This document shows positions 9,544 through 19,777 of a stretch of 64,000 nt of DNA, piece after piece. The DNA comes from Giardia muris (Eukaryota; Fornicata; Diplomonadida; Hexamitidae). Positions within the stretch are counted from its first letter, which is position 1, and each line of letters opens with the position of its first letter. The notes beneath the pieces were generated by a model that made no database searches, was not told the origin of the DNA, and was given only the letters and a program-made list of their open reading frames with translations. The stretch spans positions 2,356,001-2,420,000 of the forward strand of contig CM016925.1 of NCBI GenBank assembly GCA_006247105.1, given 5' to 3'. A program made the position numbers and the translations under genes.

Positions 9544-10575
9544 ATGGCGAGTGAGACGATTGAGACAACCGAGTTGATTGAGGCGGCAAAGAAAGGGGAT
9601 GTTAATAAGCTCTCCAAGCACCTGGGAGAAGCAAGGAATTATGACACTCCCGGGCGTACGGCGTTGATGTATGCGGCGGAGCATGGGCATTGTGCTTGTG
9701 TTAGAATGCTTGTGGATCTTGAAGGAGGTATGCAAAACAAGTATGGATTAACTGCGCTTATGTTTGCCATTCAAAAGGATCGATATAAGGTCATTCCATT
9801 CCTAATAGAAAAGGAAGCTAAGCTTAAGGATAAGAGTGGATGGACCGGGTTGATGTATGCGGCTACAAGGGGTTATTTGTCATGTGCCAAGGCCTTATTA
9901 TGCGAAGCGACTCTTCAAAGAGATGATGGCTGTACTGCCCTTATGTTAGCAGCGGAACAAGGAAAGGAGGAAATGGTCTCCATATTGAAACCGTACGAAC
10001 AAGGATTAATTGATAGACATGGTCGAACTGCATACTGGTATGCTACAGAACTTAACAAGCGAACTCATCCAAAGGGAATAACGAATGAGATGAGAAGGAA
10101 TATACTTCGGACCTTGGAAGATGAAGAGGTGGAGGAACGGTGTCCACACCCTTCAAGTACATCGATTTGTGACCTCTATAATGAGCTTAGCAGGTCTCAA
10201 GCGCAAAACCATGGGTTAAAGCAGAAGATTCTTGAATTGGAGCTTCGTAATGCACACCTGGTTAACCAGCTTGCCGACCATGACGTTTGTAATGATAAGA
10301 TCTCCTTCCTTCAAGAACAAGTCGATTCCTTGCACGATCTTATAAATGATCTCATGGAATATAACCTCAAACTCAAAGAGGACTGTGAGCACGTTAAGGC
10401 CATTAATCTCAGGGACGAAACTACCATATGTGTCGTCTGCTTAACCACCCCAAAATCCATCCTCTTCAGACCTTGTAACCATTGTTGTGTTTGTGATAAT
10501 TGCGCTCAACGCATTCGAGAAGAATGCCCACTTTGTCGTGGTCTCATCCAAGACACATTGAAGATCTTCCTTTGA
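9544..10575 (+). CDS. Ankyrin-repeat, coiled-coil and RING protein ('protein 21.1' type)
   Basis: A 343-residue protein with about five ankyrin repeats (residues 5-175; TALMYAAEHGH, TALMFAIQKDR, TGLMYAATRG and TALMLAAEQG are typical repeat cores), a coiled coil at about 205-290, and a complete C3HC4 RING at about 297-332 (CVVC, PCNH, CVCDNC, CPLC). This layout is common in the large Giardia 21.1 ankyrin family; the RING implies ubiquitin-ligase activity with the ankyrins choosing the target. It is intact and single copy, unlike the decayed relatives in the inverted repeat. It starts 20 bp after the WD gene, in the same direction. Confidence 0.9.
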   Translation: MASETIETTELIEAAKKGDVNKLSKHLGEARNYDTPGRTALMYAAEHGHCACVRMLVDLEGGMQNKYGLTALMFAIQKDRYKVIPFLIEKEAKLKDKSGWTGLMYAATRGYLSCAKALLCEATLQRDDGCTALMLAAEQGKEEMVSILKPYEQGLIDRHGRTAYWYATELNKRTHPKGITNEMRRNILRTLEDEEVEERCPHPSSTSICDLYNELSRSQAQNHGLKQKILELELRNAHLVNQLADHDVCNDKISFLQEQVDSLHDLINDLMEYNLKLKEDCEHVKAINLRDETTICVVCLTTPKSILFRPCNHCCVCDNCAQRIREECPLCRGLIQDTLKIFL

Positions 10576-10634
10576 TTCAGCGCGTTCACATATTATTTAG
10601 AGGTACAGAACTTGGGTTGCCTCGCCTCAAACGA

Positions 10635-11807
10635 TCAGGCCGCGGAACTATACTCGGCCATGATCGCAGCCGCCTCGGAAGGTGTTCCGCGGAAGAGATT
10701 AAGCTCGCACGTGTTAAACGACCCACAAGTTGGGCTTCGACACTGATACACCACATGCTTCTCGCCCACGAAGTGCTTAAGGCACTCGTAGCATTGGTAT
10801 TCTACGTATACCCCCGCAAACTGTGGAGGTAGCTGGACAGCATCATGATACTGTTTCATAGATCGCTCATACCCTTGTCTATCCTTCTCAAAAAGAATGA
10901 GCTTTCGACACATCGGGCACTTGTAATTACGGCTCTCCGTTAGAAATACGTTCTCATAACAATGGATATGGCAATAATGGCGCTCGCATGGTAAACACAT
11001 GTACGGGTATATGGAGTTGCGGAGCTCTCCTAGACAATAGACACATTCCCCGATGGAAACCGCGCACTTATGCTGCGCAAACCGCTCCTTAATGAAGCAC
11101 ACGTTGCATGTGGGACAATGGATCGCCTCCTCGCGCGTCCCTACACGACAGACACAGCATCCATCGCAATGGTAATTCGGCTTGCCCTCGGGTCCAATAC
11201 CGCACAACAGATGGCAGATATCGCAATAGTATTTGCAAAAGGATACACCGCAAGCCGCACATCTCGGCCCGACTGGCCCTATGGCCTTGCAAAAGAGGCA
11301 TTCCACCGTCGTCACGTTGTACCGGTTCATCCTATGATCGTCGATCACATCGTCATGACAGAATCGACATGGGAAGAACTTCTGGCATTGCTCGCACCTT
11401 ACTCGACACCCTCGGACATAGTGCTCGCAGCCAATCGCCTCTCCTCGCTCGTAGCGGATGTAAATGTACTTGTCATCGGGAAGATCATCCTGTGGCTCAT
11501 CAGAAAGATGATAATGCCGGTATAGCAGGAAGAAGGAGTCTTCCGGCTTGTAATTTTCCACCGTCGTGACGCGATCTATCCGTTGAAGGATGCTGAGCTG
11601 GTTTCCCACCCGTGCCGAGTCGAGTACGCTATGTACAAACCGCTTTAGGTCTATGCGCCCCTCTCCATTACTTAGATTACAACCGGGCTGCAACCGAAAC
11701 AGTGTTCCGACGATCACCGCGTTCCGGGCCGCGGGCTCGACACGCCCCACGTCTTCCGACGTATAGAGGATATCTTGTTCCATTTTTGTATTTTCGTTTC
11801 CCGGCAT
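10635..11807 (-). CDS. CHY zinc-finger / RING E3 ubiquitin ligase (Pirh2/RCHY1-like)
   Basis: A 390-residue, cysteine-rich protein. From about residue 127 it shows the CHY zinc finger (GCEHYVRGCRVRC ... CRFCHDD), then the CTCHY region (CGVSFCKYYCDICHL at about 186-200), a RING finger at about 255-300 (CVYC, CLPC, CHIHC, CPMC) and a C-terminal zinc ribbon (CYEC ... CRSPTC). This is the domain order of RCHY1/Pirh2 E3 ligases. The first 120 residues are family-unlike and probably lineage-specific. Start: ATG 11807 sits 4 bp after the stop of the LST8-like gene; the ATG at 11783 (codon 9) has a better A-rich leader (AATACAAAA) and may be the true start. Confidence 0.9.
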   Translation of the reverse strand: MPGNENTKMEQDILYTSEDVGRVEPAARNAVIVGTLFRLQPGCNLSNGEGRIDLKRFVHSVLDSARVGNQLSILQRIDRVTTVENYKPEDSFFLLYRHYHLSDEPQDDLPDDKYIYIRYERGEAIGCEHYVRGCRVRCEQCQKFFPCRFCHDDVIDDHRMNRYNVTTVECLFCKAIGPVGPRCAACGVSFCKYYCDICHLLCGIGPEGKPNYHCDGCCVCRVGTREEAIHCPTCNVCFIKERFAQHKCAVSIGECVYCLGELRNSIYPYMCLPCERHYCHIHCYENVFLTESRNYKCPMCRKLILFEKDRQGYERSMKQYHDAVQLPPQFAGVYVEYQCYECLKHFVGEKHVVYQCRSPTCGSFNTCELNLFRGTPSEAAAIMAEYSSAA

Positions 11808-11811
11808 GATT

Positions 11812-12738
11812 TTAACTCGATCGTTCTCTTAGAAGCACGCTAACGACGGTGTGGGAGTGACCCGCGAAGATATTCACGGGCTCGCGGGGGACGCCGTGCC
11901 GCCACCGCCAAAGCTTAAGTGTCTTGTCGGACGTCGTGAAGATACCATCTGCGTTGTTGACGAAGACACTTGACCAGATCGTCATATCCTGTTGCGGGAG
12001 CTCGCCGTAGCGCATAAGCGGGGTTGTCTCGGGAGAGCGAAGGAACCAGATCTTACAGGAACGATCAATTCCGGAGGTAGCGAGATGAGTACCATCTTTG
12101 GTCGCACTGATGTGCGTGATCATCCCCACATGCGCCTGGATAGACTGGATCTGACGGAAGAACTCTCCTCCTTCTCCGTACTTGTACAACTTCAAGATTC
12201 CACGGGAATCACAGCAGGCCAATAGGCTCCCAGGGAGGGTGAGGATATACCGAACCCCAATGTCATGCTCGAACGCGACAACCTTCCCTACCTCAGTCTT
12301 CATCTGACGGAGGTCGTACGCTCGTAGACATCCTTCCTGGTCTCCAAGTAGGATGTACCCCGCAACACTGTCGATCTCCATTGTGTTAAGCCCGGCTTCC
12401 ACGTCGATCCCTTCTACCTGCGCTGACCGTTGACAATAACGCCGAAGAAGCCCACTATCACTACATGCTAAGAGCGACATCCCATCATCTGTGAACCGAC
12501 ACGTCGTCCAATTCAGGACCTCCTCAGCATCGAACTTGCAAGGCTCAGCATTTTGCTTGAGGTCGTATACCGAGACAGAACCCTTTCCGACGGCCGCGAG
12601 GTGTTGCCAGTCCGGAGAGAGAGCCAGGCCGTTCGGGATCTGACGAAAGTTGTACGTTGCGAGAGGCTGCTGACTCCCTACATCCCAGATGCGAATCGTT
12701 CTATCGTAACTCCCAGTAGCCAGAAACGCCCCCTCCAT
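11812..12738 (-). CDS. WD40 protein, LST8-like (TOR complex)
   Basis: From ATG 12738 the protein is 308 residues, close to the size of LST8, and opens with LATGSYDRTIRIWDV, the characteristic first blade of that family. Further blades end in AYDL, KLYKY, KIWFL and KLWRW, giving a full propeller. LST8 stabilises the TOR kinase domain in TORC1 and TORC2. The open frame extends 66 codons upstream, but that stretch lies inside the preceding gene, whose stop is at 12746, and is not WD-like. The chosen start leaves a 7-bp gap and follows ATTAAATCGCGA. Confidence 0.85.
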   Translation of the reverse strand: MEGAFLATGSYDRTIRIWDVGSQQPLATYNFRQIPNGLALSPDWQHLAAVGKGSVSVYDLKQNAEPCKFDAEEVLNWTTCRFTDDGMSLLACSDSGLLRRYCQRSAQVEGIDVEAGLNTMEIDSVAGYILLGDQEGCLRAYDLRQMKTEVGKVVAFEHDIGVRYILTLPGSLLACCDSRGILKLYKYGEGGEFFRQIQSIQAHVGMITHISATKDGTHLATSGIDRSCKIWFLRSPETTPLMRYGELPQQDMTIWSSVFVNNADGIFTTSDKTLKLWRWRHGVPREPVNIFAGHSHTVVSVLLRERSS

Positions 12739-12745
12739 TCGCGAT

Positions 12746-14056
12746 TTAATTCTCGACGAATCCCGGCATGAGACTACCCACAAAGAGCTTCGCGAGCCTC
12801 CATGCCCGTTGTAGCTGGGTAGGCGGAGAAAGGATGGCACGGTTAGCGACGGCACGTCCCAATTGAGGCGCCATCTGGACTCGCGAGTACCCTCCGTACG
12901 CCCTCCTAGGGGCCGTTTCACGAAATAGCTCGTCATAGAACACGTGGTACACGCTCCCCATCTCGCCGACCGGGTCTGCGAGCCGAAGAAGACTGATTAG
13001 CATCGGGACTGGGAGGATACTCGAGATCCCATGCATCAAGACTCTTGACCCGTAGACGAATGCGAAGATCCGTAGATAGGCGTTCGTGAAAGAGCGCATC
13101 GACGTGATTCGCACGAAATTAAGGAGATAAGACATCACAAGATACCACAAAGAAGTGGCCGCGGCCATGAAGATCCCAGTGCACGAAAGGCGTATTGATA
13201 ACACCAAGTCTTTTGCGGGCGGGGCAGGATAGGGGTGTGCTAGCCCGAACACACAAAGGATATGAAACATCACCTTGAAGATACACACAAGCGGCATAAG
13301 GAATAGCCCAAATATACTAGCCACCGGAATGGCCACCGTCACCTCCAGATAAGTGCGTGTCCGTGGCTCCTCGAGCATTCTAATCGCGCTCCGCGGAACG
13401 GGTAGGCTTACAGTCCGTACACTGAAGAAAGTCGCCCCCCGCTCATCCAAGAAGGCTCTATAATAAGGTGCGGTCAGGTTCATCGGTAGGACCAAGGGTA
13501 ATGGGTGCATCCCACGAAGGTCCTTGCAGATAGCTGCCTCTGGGCTTTGGGGACGGCCTCGTAACATGACACCGTAGTCCGTAGATAGTTCTTCGGCTTG
13601 AGTACGTGGATCTAGGCCCTGAGTCTTCAAAGCAACCTCCGCACGAAGGTCAGCCAATGTGTAGCAAACGTCTCTATAAAGAGCACTCCTTTCCGGAAGG
13701 TCGCTAAGCGCTCCCATCCCCGTGTAACCATATCGTAGTTGTGGGACACATAGTCCCGCCTTGATGAATAGATAAATGTGATCTAGGTCGCACTGTCTTT
13801 GTCGTTGATATGCATGGAGGTCCCGGACGACCATGTATGCGCGTGGCTGCCATTGGAAGTAGTTGACCTGGCCTCGTGTCAGGACATGAAAGAGATCGTA
13901 ATGATCATAATCTGTGACTGGTGACTTTGAAAGCGCACATCCCGTGAGAGCAACAAACACGACCTCCTGTAGCGTCATTTCTTCGCGGAGACTCACGTTG
14001 AGTACGTGAGTGTTCCCTTGAATACTGACGACGACAAATGACCTAATTCGAGACAT
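12746..14056 (-). CDS. Multi-pass membrane protein of unknown function
   Basis: A 436-residue protein I do not recognise. Residues 1-235 look soluble and mixed alpha/beta, opening with SRIRSFVVVSIQGNTHVLNV, which could be a ubiquitin-like or similar beta-grasp domain. Three long hydrophobic stretches follow, at about 238-274, 288-315 and 327-360, each possibly one or two membrane passes, then a basic cytosolic tail. A soluble N-terminal domain plus a C-terminal membrane bundle suggests a transporter or membrane scaffold, but nothing decides this. It is the last core gene before the inverted repeat, which begins 152 bp beyond its start. Confidence 0.8.
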   Translation of the reverse strand: MSRIRSFVVVSIQGNTHVLNVSLREEMTLQEVVFVALTGCALSKSPVTDYDHYDLFHVLTRGQVNYFQWQPRAYMVVRDLHAYQRQRQCDLDHIYLFIKAGLCVPQLRYGYTGMGALSDLPERSALYRDVCYTLADLRAEVALKTQGLDPRTQAEELSTDYGVMLRGRPQSPEAAICKDLRGMHPLPLVLPMNLTAPYYRAFLDERGATFFSVRTVSLPVPRSAIRMLEEPRTRTYLEVTVAIPVASIFGLFLMPLVCIFKVMFHILCVFGLAHPYPAPPAKDLVLSIRLSCTGIFMAAATSLWYLVMSYLLNFVRITSMRSFTNAYLRIFAFVYGSRVLMHGISSILPVPMLISLLRLADPVGEMGSVYHVFYDELFRETAPRRAYGGYSRVQMAPQLGRAVANRAILSPPTQLQRAWRLAKLFVGSLMPGFVEN

Positions 14057-14208
14057 TTTTCACCGTATAATCAGGCTCGTCACTTATCCGTAGTTTGGAT
14101 ACGTCTTCTACCCGCTCCACGCCTCTATCATGAGTTCTCAATGAGATGTGATGAACCCTTCAGTATCATTGTATCCAAATAAGTACTCCTCTCCTCTCCT
14201 TCTAAGAT

Positions 14209-16291
14209 ACTCCCAAACACGCACCCTATATCAAATCGAGTTGGAATGGGAGCCCCAGGCCTATCCTGACGCTTCGATCGATCGTCGTTTAAAGAAGAGG
14301 AACCCGCTACAAGCCCAATGTCAAGCCATAGTCCTTGAAAGAGCATATCCATTCTAGTAATCATCCCCGGTTCTGAATGCCTTCCTTCTCGTATCGGATC
14401 TGAACGACAGTCGAAATGACTTCTAGTTCTTTGTGATGCTCCATCTATAAAGGCGATCGGTGCATACAAGCATAAATCGACCGCCACTAAGTTGAAGAAT
14501 AACACGCTTTCAGTTTGTCTCAAGGCCTCTAGACTAATGCGACGAGTCAGGACACCGGTTCTGGGCAAGCCATACAGATAGGTCTCTCATGAAGCAGTTA
14601 GCATCTCGAAAACGATGAATACAAGGACTGGAGAGTCCGCGCATTATTTGGTCGGAGACGAGGCCACAATTAGTGATAGTAACCTTCTGAGATTGACTGG
14701 CTGAAATGGAACGCACCCTGGTTGGCGGATAGTCCAGGCGAATGCCATTCTTGCAATAAAACCTCTCACTCATTGTGACGGTCAGCACAGGGAACACCGC
14801 CATACATGCGTGATCACGACTGATGTGTTAAGCCCGTTTCGAGGATAATATACTTCCATTAGTGATTACAATAGCTGCAAGGTGTATTGGGATACGCCTG
14901 CGGAAAAGGTTTCTCAGTTTCAAACTTCTGCGTGTCTGCAAGGTTATCGACCCAAAATAGCAAGGATAGATGCAGTTAAGGACAGAATGAGAAATTGTGG
15001 TACTCATCGAATAGATATTACATCTGTATGTTCGAAATATGAATCACGGCTTTCCGCAAGTATTGTACTCCCTTGATCGGCTTTGGTGCTCTCTAATTCA
15101 ATGAGCGGACTATGATAGTTACTTGGGAAGACCGTAGACCTGCCAGTCATGGTAATATATTTGTAGTGGGAACCGATGATAAGGTGTTATCCCTGGTCAC
15201 AGAGATCTGAGTTGGACATATCCACTGTGATATTTGAAACCTCAACAGTGCTCTTACTCGTCTCCATGAATGAGGGACGTTTCTAGATTGATCTTTGTGT
15301 CGGTTGCACGTCTACGAGGCTAATAGGATCCCTTTTTGAGCGAGCTTCAATGTTTCGGCAGTAAGTCTTGAGAAGACGAGGTATACCTTCCATCTGAGAT
15401 ATCAGACTTGGGTCCAATGCACCCTGTCCAGATACTCGAATTACAGAGGAACTACAATCAAAAGTGAAAGCACTACAGCCTGAACACGATACTTTCAGAC
15501 CTCTAGCCCGATACGTACTGGAACACGGCCCTATTCATAGATCTTCAATACCTCTTGTTCCGAATAGGATACTGAAGAGTAGTGCATCACAACAGAGTAG
15601 AAAGTTAGAGGCCTAAGCTTCCAGGTCGTATCTTCTGGTTATCTAGTCATGAATGGGTGGTTTACATCCCAAAGACCTATTTATCAAACTCTATCCTGTC
15701 GAACAGCGAGTATAGCTTGCTCTACTCTCTGCTAACTAATGGAGTGACCGCCAAATTACCTCCGATCTCTTGATCAGTACGTACTTAAGAGACTCATATA
15801 TCGGTAAATCGCACATTTAGTATTCATGAGTAGGCTGATTCATAGAGGCAAATCTAGTTTCAGAAGTTCAAGTTCTATCTGGGAGTATCAGCTTTACTCC
15901 AGAAGTGATCTCATATGGAGGCACTGTAACCAGTGAGTAGTTATACCAGTGTTATTGGTCCAGATGGTGGGCTTCTGATTAGCAAAGCCAGTCTCAATTT
16001 GGTTGGGTATCGAGAAGCCTGTCAATTAAACTCCATCCCTAGAGTCAGTATCTCCGCCTTCCTTGGGTCCTCGAGGTCGTCTGTCGTGTTTCCTGTCGGA
16101 CTATTCCCAAGTCGGATCTGTCCCGTCCTGCGTCCCTTCCCTCCTGACAACACCGCGACCCCTCTGGACGACCTCGAACGCCTCTTCCCACGGCCCGCTC
16201 TCGACTCCTTCCCACATCCCGACAGTCCTTCTGAGCCCTCTGTCCGGCACCAGCACATCCCGGAATCCCGCTTCGACCCTCTGCCGGTAGA
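14209..16291. other. Gene-free outer part of the left arm
   Basis: About 2 kb upstream of the VSP gene with no believable gene. All six frames are broken by stops every few dozen codons, no protein family is recognisable, and base composition is visibly more A/T-rich than the VSP that follows. Two short minus-strand frames (14534-14803 and 14128-14568) are the longest. The second runs across the arm boundary, so it is not a conserved gene. The last 250 bases before the VSP ATG become pyrimidine- and GC-rich. In a genome where other intergenic gaps are mostly under 160 bp, this stretch stands out. Confidence 0.7.
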
Positions 16292-18154
16292 ATGTTCGTT
16301 TCACTCCTGCTCGTGGTGAATGCCGTCATCGCTGCCCAAGTAAGGGCCTCTCTTCCCGGCGACAACGAGCTCCGAAAAGTCAGGAGCGACACTTGTTCCA
16401 TCAACAACTGCAAGACGTGCAATGCAGACAACTCAGGGTGCGACGCCTGCAACGACGGCTTCCTTCCCAAGGAAGACAAAACCGCCTGCTACTCCTGCGC
16501 CGCTTGCACCAACTGTGCCACAGCGAGTGCTGACAACACCTGCGACACCTGCAAGACTGGATATGACACTCCAGCCAGTAAGTGCAACACCTGCGCCTCG
16601 GACTACAAACCCGACAGCTCAAGCTCCATAACCCAGTGCTTCGAGTGCACGAGCTGCGACCACTGCACCGAGGCGAGCCAGGCCAACACCTGCAAGACGT
16701 GCGCAACTGGATACGCTGTTGGGACCGGGAAGTGCGACGCCTGCGCTTCGGGCTACCTCCCAGATGCGAACAACGCCAACTGCTACTCCTGTTCAGTCGA
16801 GAACTGCGTCCAGGCGAGTGCTGAGAACACCTGCTCGGGTTGTGCGGACGAGTACTTCCTCGACACCAGCAACGGGAACCAGTGCACGAAGTGCAGCGCG
16901 GGTTGTAAGACGTGCTCCGATGCCACTGCCACCACATGCTCCACCTGCATGCCCGGCTACAACCACGACAGCAGTGCCAAGACCTGCACTGCCTGCACCG
17001 TCACTGGCTGCAAGACCTGCGACACCGATGTCGCCACATGCTCGGAGTGCCTCGACGGCTACCACTCTACCACAGCCGCCGGCTCTTCTTCCGTCACCTG
17101 CACGGCCTGCGACCTCCAGAACTGTGGAGCCTGCAATACTGACAAGAGCCAGTGCGAGGCGTGCAAGAGCGGCTTCGGCCCGACCTACAACTCTTCCCTC
17201 TCCATCACGACCTGCAGCAAGTGCCCCGACAACTGTGAGAGCTGCCTCGACCTCGGCCTCGGCTCGGGGCTCGTCTGTGTTGGGTGTCCAACTGGGAAGA
17301 ACCCGATCAACGGAGAGTGCGTCGATGCGAACACGAAGGTCTGCACAAGGAGCGGTCCTGGCTCCGGGTGCGACTCCTGCCTCAACGGCTTCCTGGCCTA
17401 TCAGGGCGGATGCTTCTCTCCCCAGAAGGCGGCGGACCTCAAGATCTGCTCTCTGAAGAACCAGCTTCTTGTTGGGGACACGACCGTCTGCAAGGAGTGC
17501 CCTTCCGGCTTCGTTCCATTTGACGGGACATGCACGCCCCTGGCCGCCGTCAACATAAGGACGATGAGAACGGCAGGCGCCAACGACATCTGCCTCAACG
17601 AGGCCGGGAGCGACCCCGTCTCGTCCAGTGCCACGAGGTGCGGGAGCTGCAAGAATCCGACTGGGAGTACTTCCCCCAACTACTTCCTCTTCGAGGGCGG
17701 CTGCTATCCTGCATCCTCGACCCCCGGGACTTCGGTCGGGAGCCTCCTCTGCTCAGCGGCCACGAATGGAAAGTGCACTACTCCCGCCCCCAATGCCCCC
17801 TTCATCCTCGATGCATCCTCAGGCGCCTTCACGGCCTGTCCGAAGGAGTGCGGGGCCTGCACCTCCTCGACCGCCTGCAGCTCCTGCGCCCTTGGGTACT
17901 ACAGCAACTCTACTGTGACCGGCCCCTCCAACTGCACAGCCTGCCCCAGTGGGTGCACCTCCTGTCCAAATGGGAAGTGCGACCTCTGCTGGGACGGCTC
18001 CACTCCCACCAACGATGCCTGCCCCCCTCCCCCCTCCTCCAGTTCTTCGGGGCTCTCTGGGGGTGCCATTGCGGGGATCGTCATCGCCGTCCTTCTGGTC
18101 CTGGGAGGTCTCGGGGGCTTCCTCGGTTGGTGGTTCAGATGCAGGGGGAAGTGA
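16292..18154 (+). CDS. Variant-specific surface protein (VSP), left-arm copy
   Basis: A 620-residue type I membrane protein. Residues 1-19 are a signal peptide (MFVSLLLVVNAVIAAQVRA). The ectodomain carries about thirty CxxC motifs in repeating units such as CKTC, CDAC and CSKC, a GGCF near residue 372 and the VSP hallmark GGCY at 469-472. Residues about 590-614 form the transmembrane helix (GAIAGIVIAVLLVLGG), followed by the short tail CRGK. VSPs coat the Giardia trophozoite and are switched for antigenic variation. The tail lacks the terminal alanine of the CRGKA tail seen in G. intestinalis. Residue 264 is Gly here and Asp in the other copy. Codon use is very GC-rich. The copy looks fully intact. 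Confidence 0.95.
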   Translation: MFVSLLLVVNAVIAAQVRASLPGDNELRKVRSDTCSINNCKTCNADNSGCDACNDGFLPKEDKTACYSCAACTNCATASADNTCDTCKTGYDTPASKCNTCASDYKPDSSSSITQCFECTSCDHCTEASQANTCKTCATGYAVGTGKCDACASGYLPDANNANCYSCSVENCVQASAENTCSGCADEYFLDTSNGNQCTKCSAGCKTCSDATATTCSTCMPGYNHDSSAKTCTACTVTGCKTCDTDVATCSECLDGYHSTTAAGSSSVTCTACDLQNCGACNTDKSQCEACKSGFGPTYNSSLSITTCSKCPDNCESCLDLGLGSGLVCVGCPTGKNPINGECVDANTKVCTRSGPGSGCDSCLNGFLAYQGGCFSPQKAADLKICSLKNQLLVGDTTVCKECPSGFVPFDGTCTPLAAVNIRTMRTAGANDICLNEAGSDPVSSSATRCGSCKNPTGSTSPNYFLFEGGCYPASSTPGTSVGSLLCSAATNGKCTTPAPNAPFILDASSGAFTACPKECGACTSSTACSSCALGYYSNSTVTGPSNCTACPSGCTSCPNGKCDLCWDGSTPTNDACPPPPSSSSSGLSGGAIAGIVIAVLLVLGGLGGFLGWWFRCRGK

Positions 18155-18160
18155 GTGAAT
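18154..18160 (+). promoter_or_regulatory. Poly(A) signal AGTGAAT overlapping the VSP stop
   Basis: AGTGAAT, an exact AGTRAAY match, starts at the last base of the VSP stop codon. A signal this close fits the very short 3' untranslated regions of Giardia mRNAs. The mirrored copy is at 26549-26555. Confidence 0.55.
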
Positions 18161-18248
18161 GGTGAAGGGGAGACCTGGAGCGAGAGGTGGCATCGAGCTC
18201 ACCACAGACCTCCGGCTCATCTGGATGGACGGAGAGGGAGTCGTATGG

Positions 18249-19249
18249 CTACACATCCGGCCACTCAGGATACTCGACGACAAGGGCCTCGTCGGCCTTC
18301 CCCCGGCAGTACGGACAGCAGTGCTCGATCCGGTCCGCACAGACGACGAGGTGCCGGTAGGGAAGGATGACCGCGTCCTTCTGGCGCGAGAGGCAGACGA
18401 CGCACCCGTCAACCATCTCGTCCTCACAGAAGGCGTCGTCCAGTGCTCCGGGCTCGCAGAAGAGTGCCGACCAGACCATCTCTCCGAGCTCCCGGGCTTC
18501 CGACTGCTCGATTGGGGACAGGAGGGCCAGGACGTGGTGCGGGCTGAGCATCTCCAGCCTCTCCCGTACCTTCCGCATGACCGCCTCCTCCAGGGCATCT
18601 GCAACTGCTCGATACGTCCTTGAAGAGTGAGTTAGGCCACTCCCGAACAAGCCCTCGGATCCCCTCGATGTGCATTCTTCCGTCCCCTTCGTGGACTGCC
18701 GCCTCGTCCGCCAGGAGTCTTGCACTCGACCCGGCCCTCCTGGAGTGCAAGCAGAAGGGCCGTCTCCTTCTGGTTGTTGAACAGCCCCCTCGAGTGGGAG
18801 GAGCAGGGGAACAGATGCGGGGCGTCCGTGATAGGCGGCCATCATCAGGGCTGCATCCCATGAGCCTCGATGCCCAGGTGTAGTGTTCCTGACTCCCCCG
18901 ACGTCCCCGGCCACTGCAGACATCAGAAGCAGTAGTGATTCCTTCGGGGGAGGGATGCGTTCTGATCCCTCTTTCTCGAGGAGCTGGCGGACTTGAGTGA
19001 AGTCGTCTTCGTCTGGACTGTTGTTCGCATGCCATCTGTGTGGCCTTTGGAGTCAGTCCCTGCTCATGGGAAGAGGAGTTCAACGACCTCGGGGTAGTTC
19101 TGATGGGCTGCCGTCATGAGAGCTGTGCTCCGGGGGAAGCTCCACTTCTTCGGCTGCTTCCCCACTTCGGAGAGGAGGGGTCGAACACAGTCTGTCTTGC
19201 CAGTGAAGGGGGCCCAAATCAGTGCAGTCCATCCTCGGTTGTCCCTCAT
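18249..19249 (-). pseudogene. Decayed ankyrin-repeat/RING gene, left copy, RING also damaged
   Basis: Minus-strand remains of a 21.1-type gene, convergent with the VSP. The first open piece (19249-19064) has two ankyrin cores (GWTALIWAPFTGKTDC and STALMTAAHQNYPEVVELL) and then a stop. The second (18923-18249) starts with an ankyrin core (DAALMMAAYHGR), after which ankyrin-like sequence continues in a second and then a third frame, so at least two frameshifts lie there. The end is an open C-terminal domain with a RING finger (CVVC ... CCPYC). In this copy the third zinc ligand, in PCRH of the other copy, is tyrosine (codon at 18357-18359). Ten of the 14 inter-arm differences lie in this RING segment. 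Confidence 0.75.
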
Positions 19250-19777
19250 TCCAACCTCTTCTCGAGGAGGGGGATGAAGTTAGAATACCCTTCCCCTACT
19301 GCCCACATCAGGGCCGTGCTGCCACTTTCGTTCCTCTTCCCAACCTCATGGAGATTCCTTTTCAGCCCTCGAGGTCTCCTCTCCTGACTGCCTCCATCAA
19401 CTCAATGAGGGGCATTTTTGAGCATCAGGCATCAATCCCCTCCTCCCCGCCTGAACACACCTTCCCCGATGCCCCAATCCTCCCCACCAACAAGGAGAGG
19501 CTCCCACAGACCCTAGGATTCAGTGCCCCTCCCGAGCCTGCGGGACGACCCGTTCACTCCGGCCCTATCCCTGGATCTGCACCCCTCCAATTGATCCCCC
19601 CGTCCTTCCCGACTGCAGCCCCCAGTTCGGCCACACCCGCCGGGCAACTCGCGAGCTCGTTCCGAATTCGCAGGAGAAGCCGGCGCGGGCCCTGTGAGTA
19701 CTGCGGCGGGAGACTCCGTGGGAAAGCTGGGTGCTGAACTTTTCCGGGTGGTCGAGGTCCACTATTGCTTGGTGGGG
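19250..19777. other. Gene-free stretch between ankyrin and tubulin remnants, left arm
   Basis: About 530 bp of pyrimidine-rich, GC-rich sequence between the first ankyrin fragment and the tubulin remnant. Several frames are open by composition but low in complexity (rich in Pro, Ser, Arg), with no recognisable domain. It is identical in the right arm (24932-25459), so long frames here are not evidence of selection. Confidence 0.5.

Noticed and set aside
14128..14568. 146-codon minus-strand frame at the left outer boundary, matched partly at 30141-30533
   Set aside because: The frame crosses the arm edge and its two copies end differently, which would not be expected of a gene that was duplicated whole.
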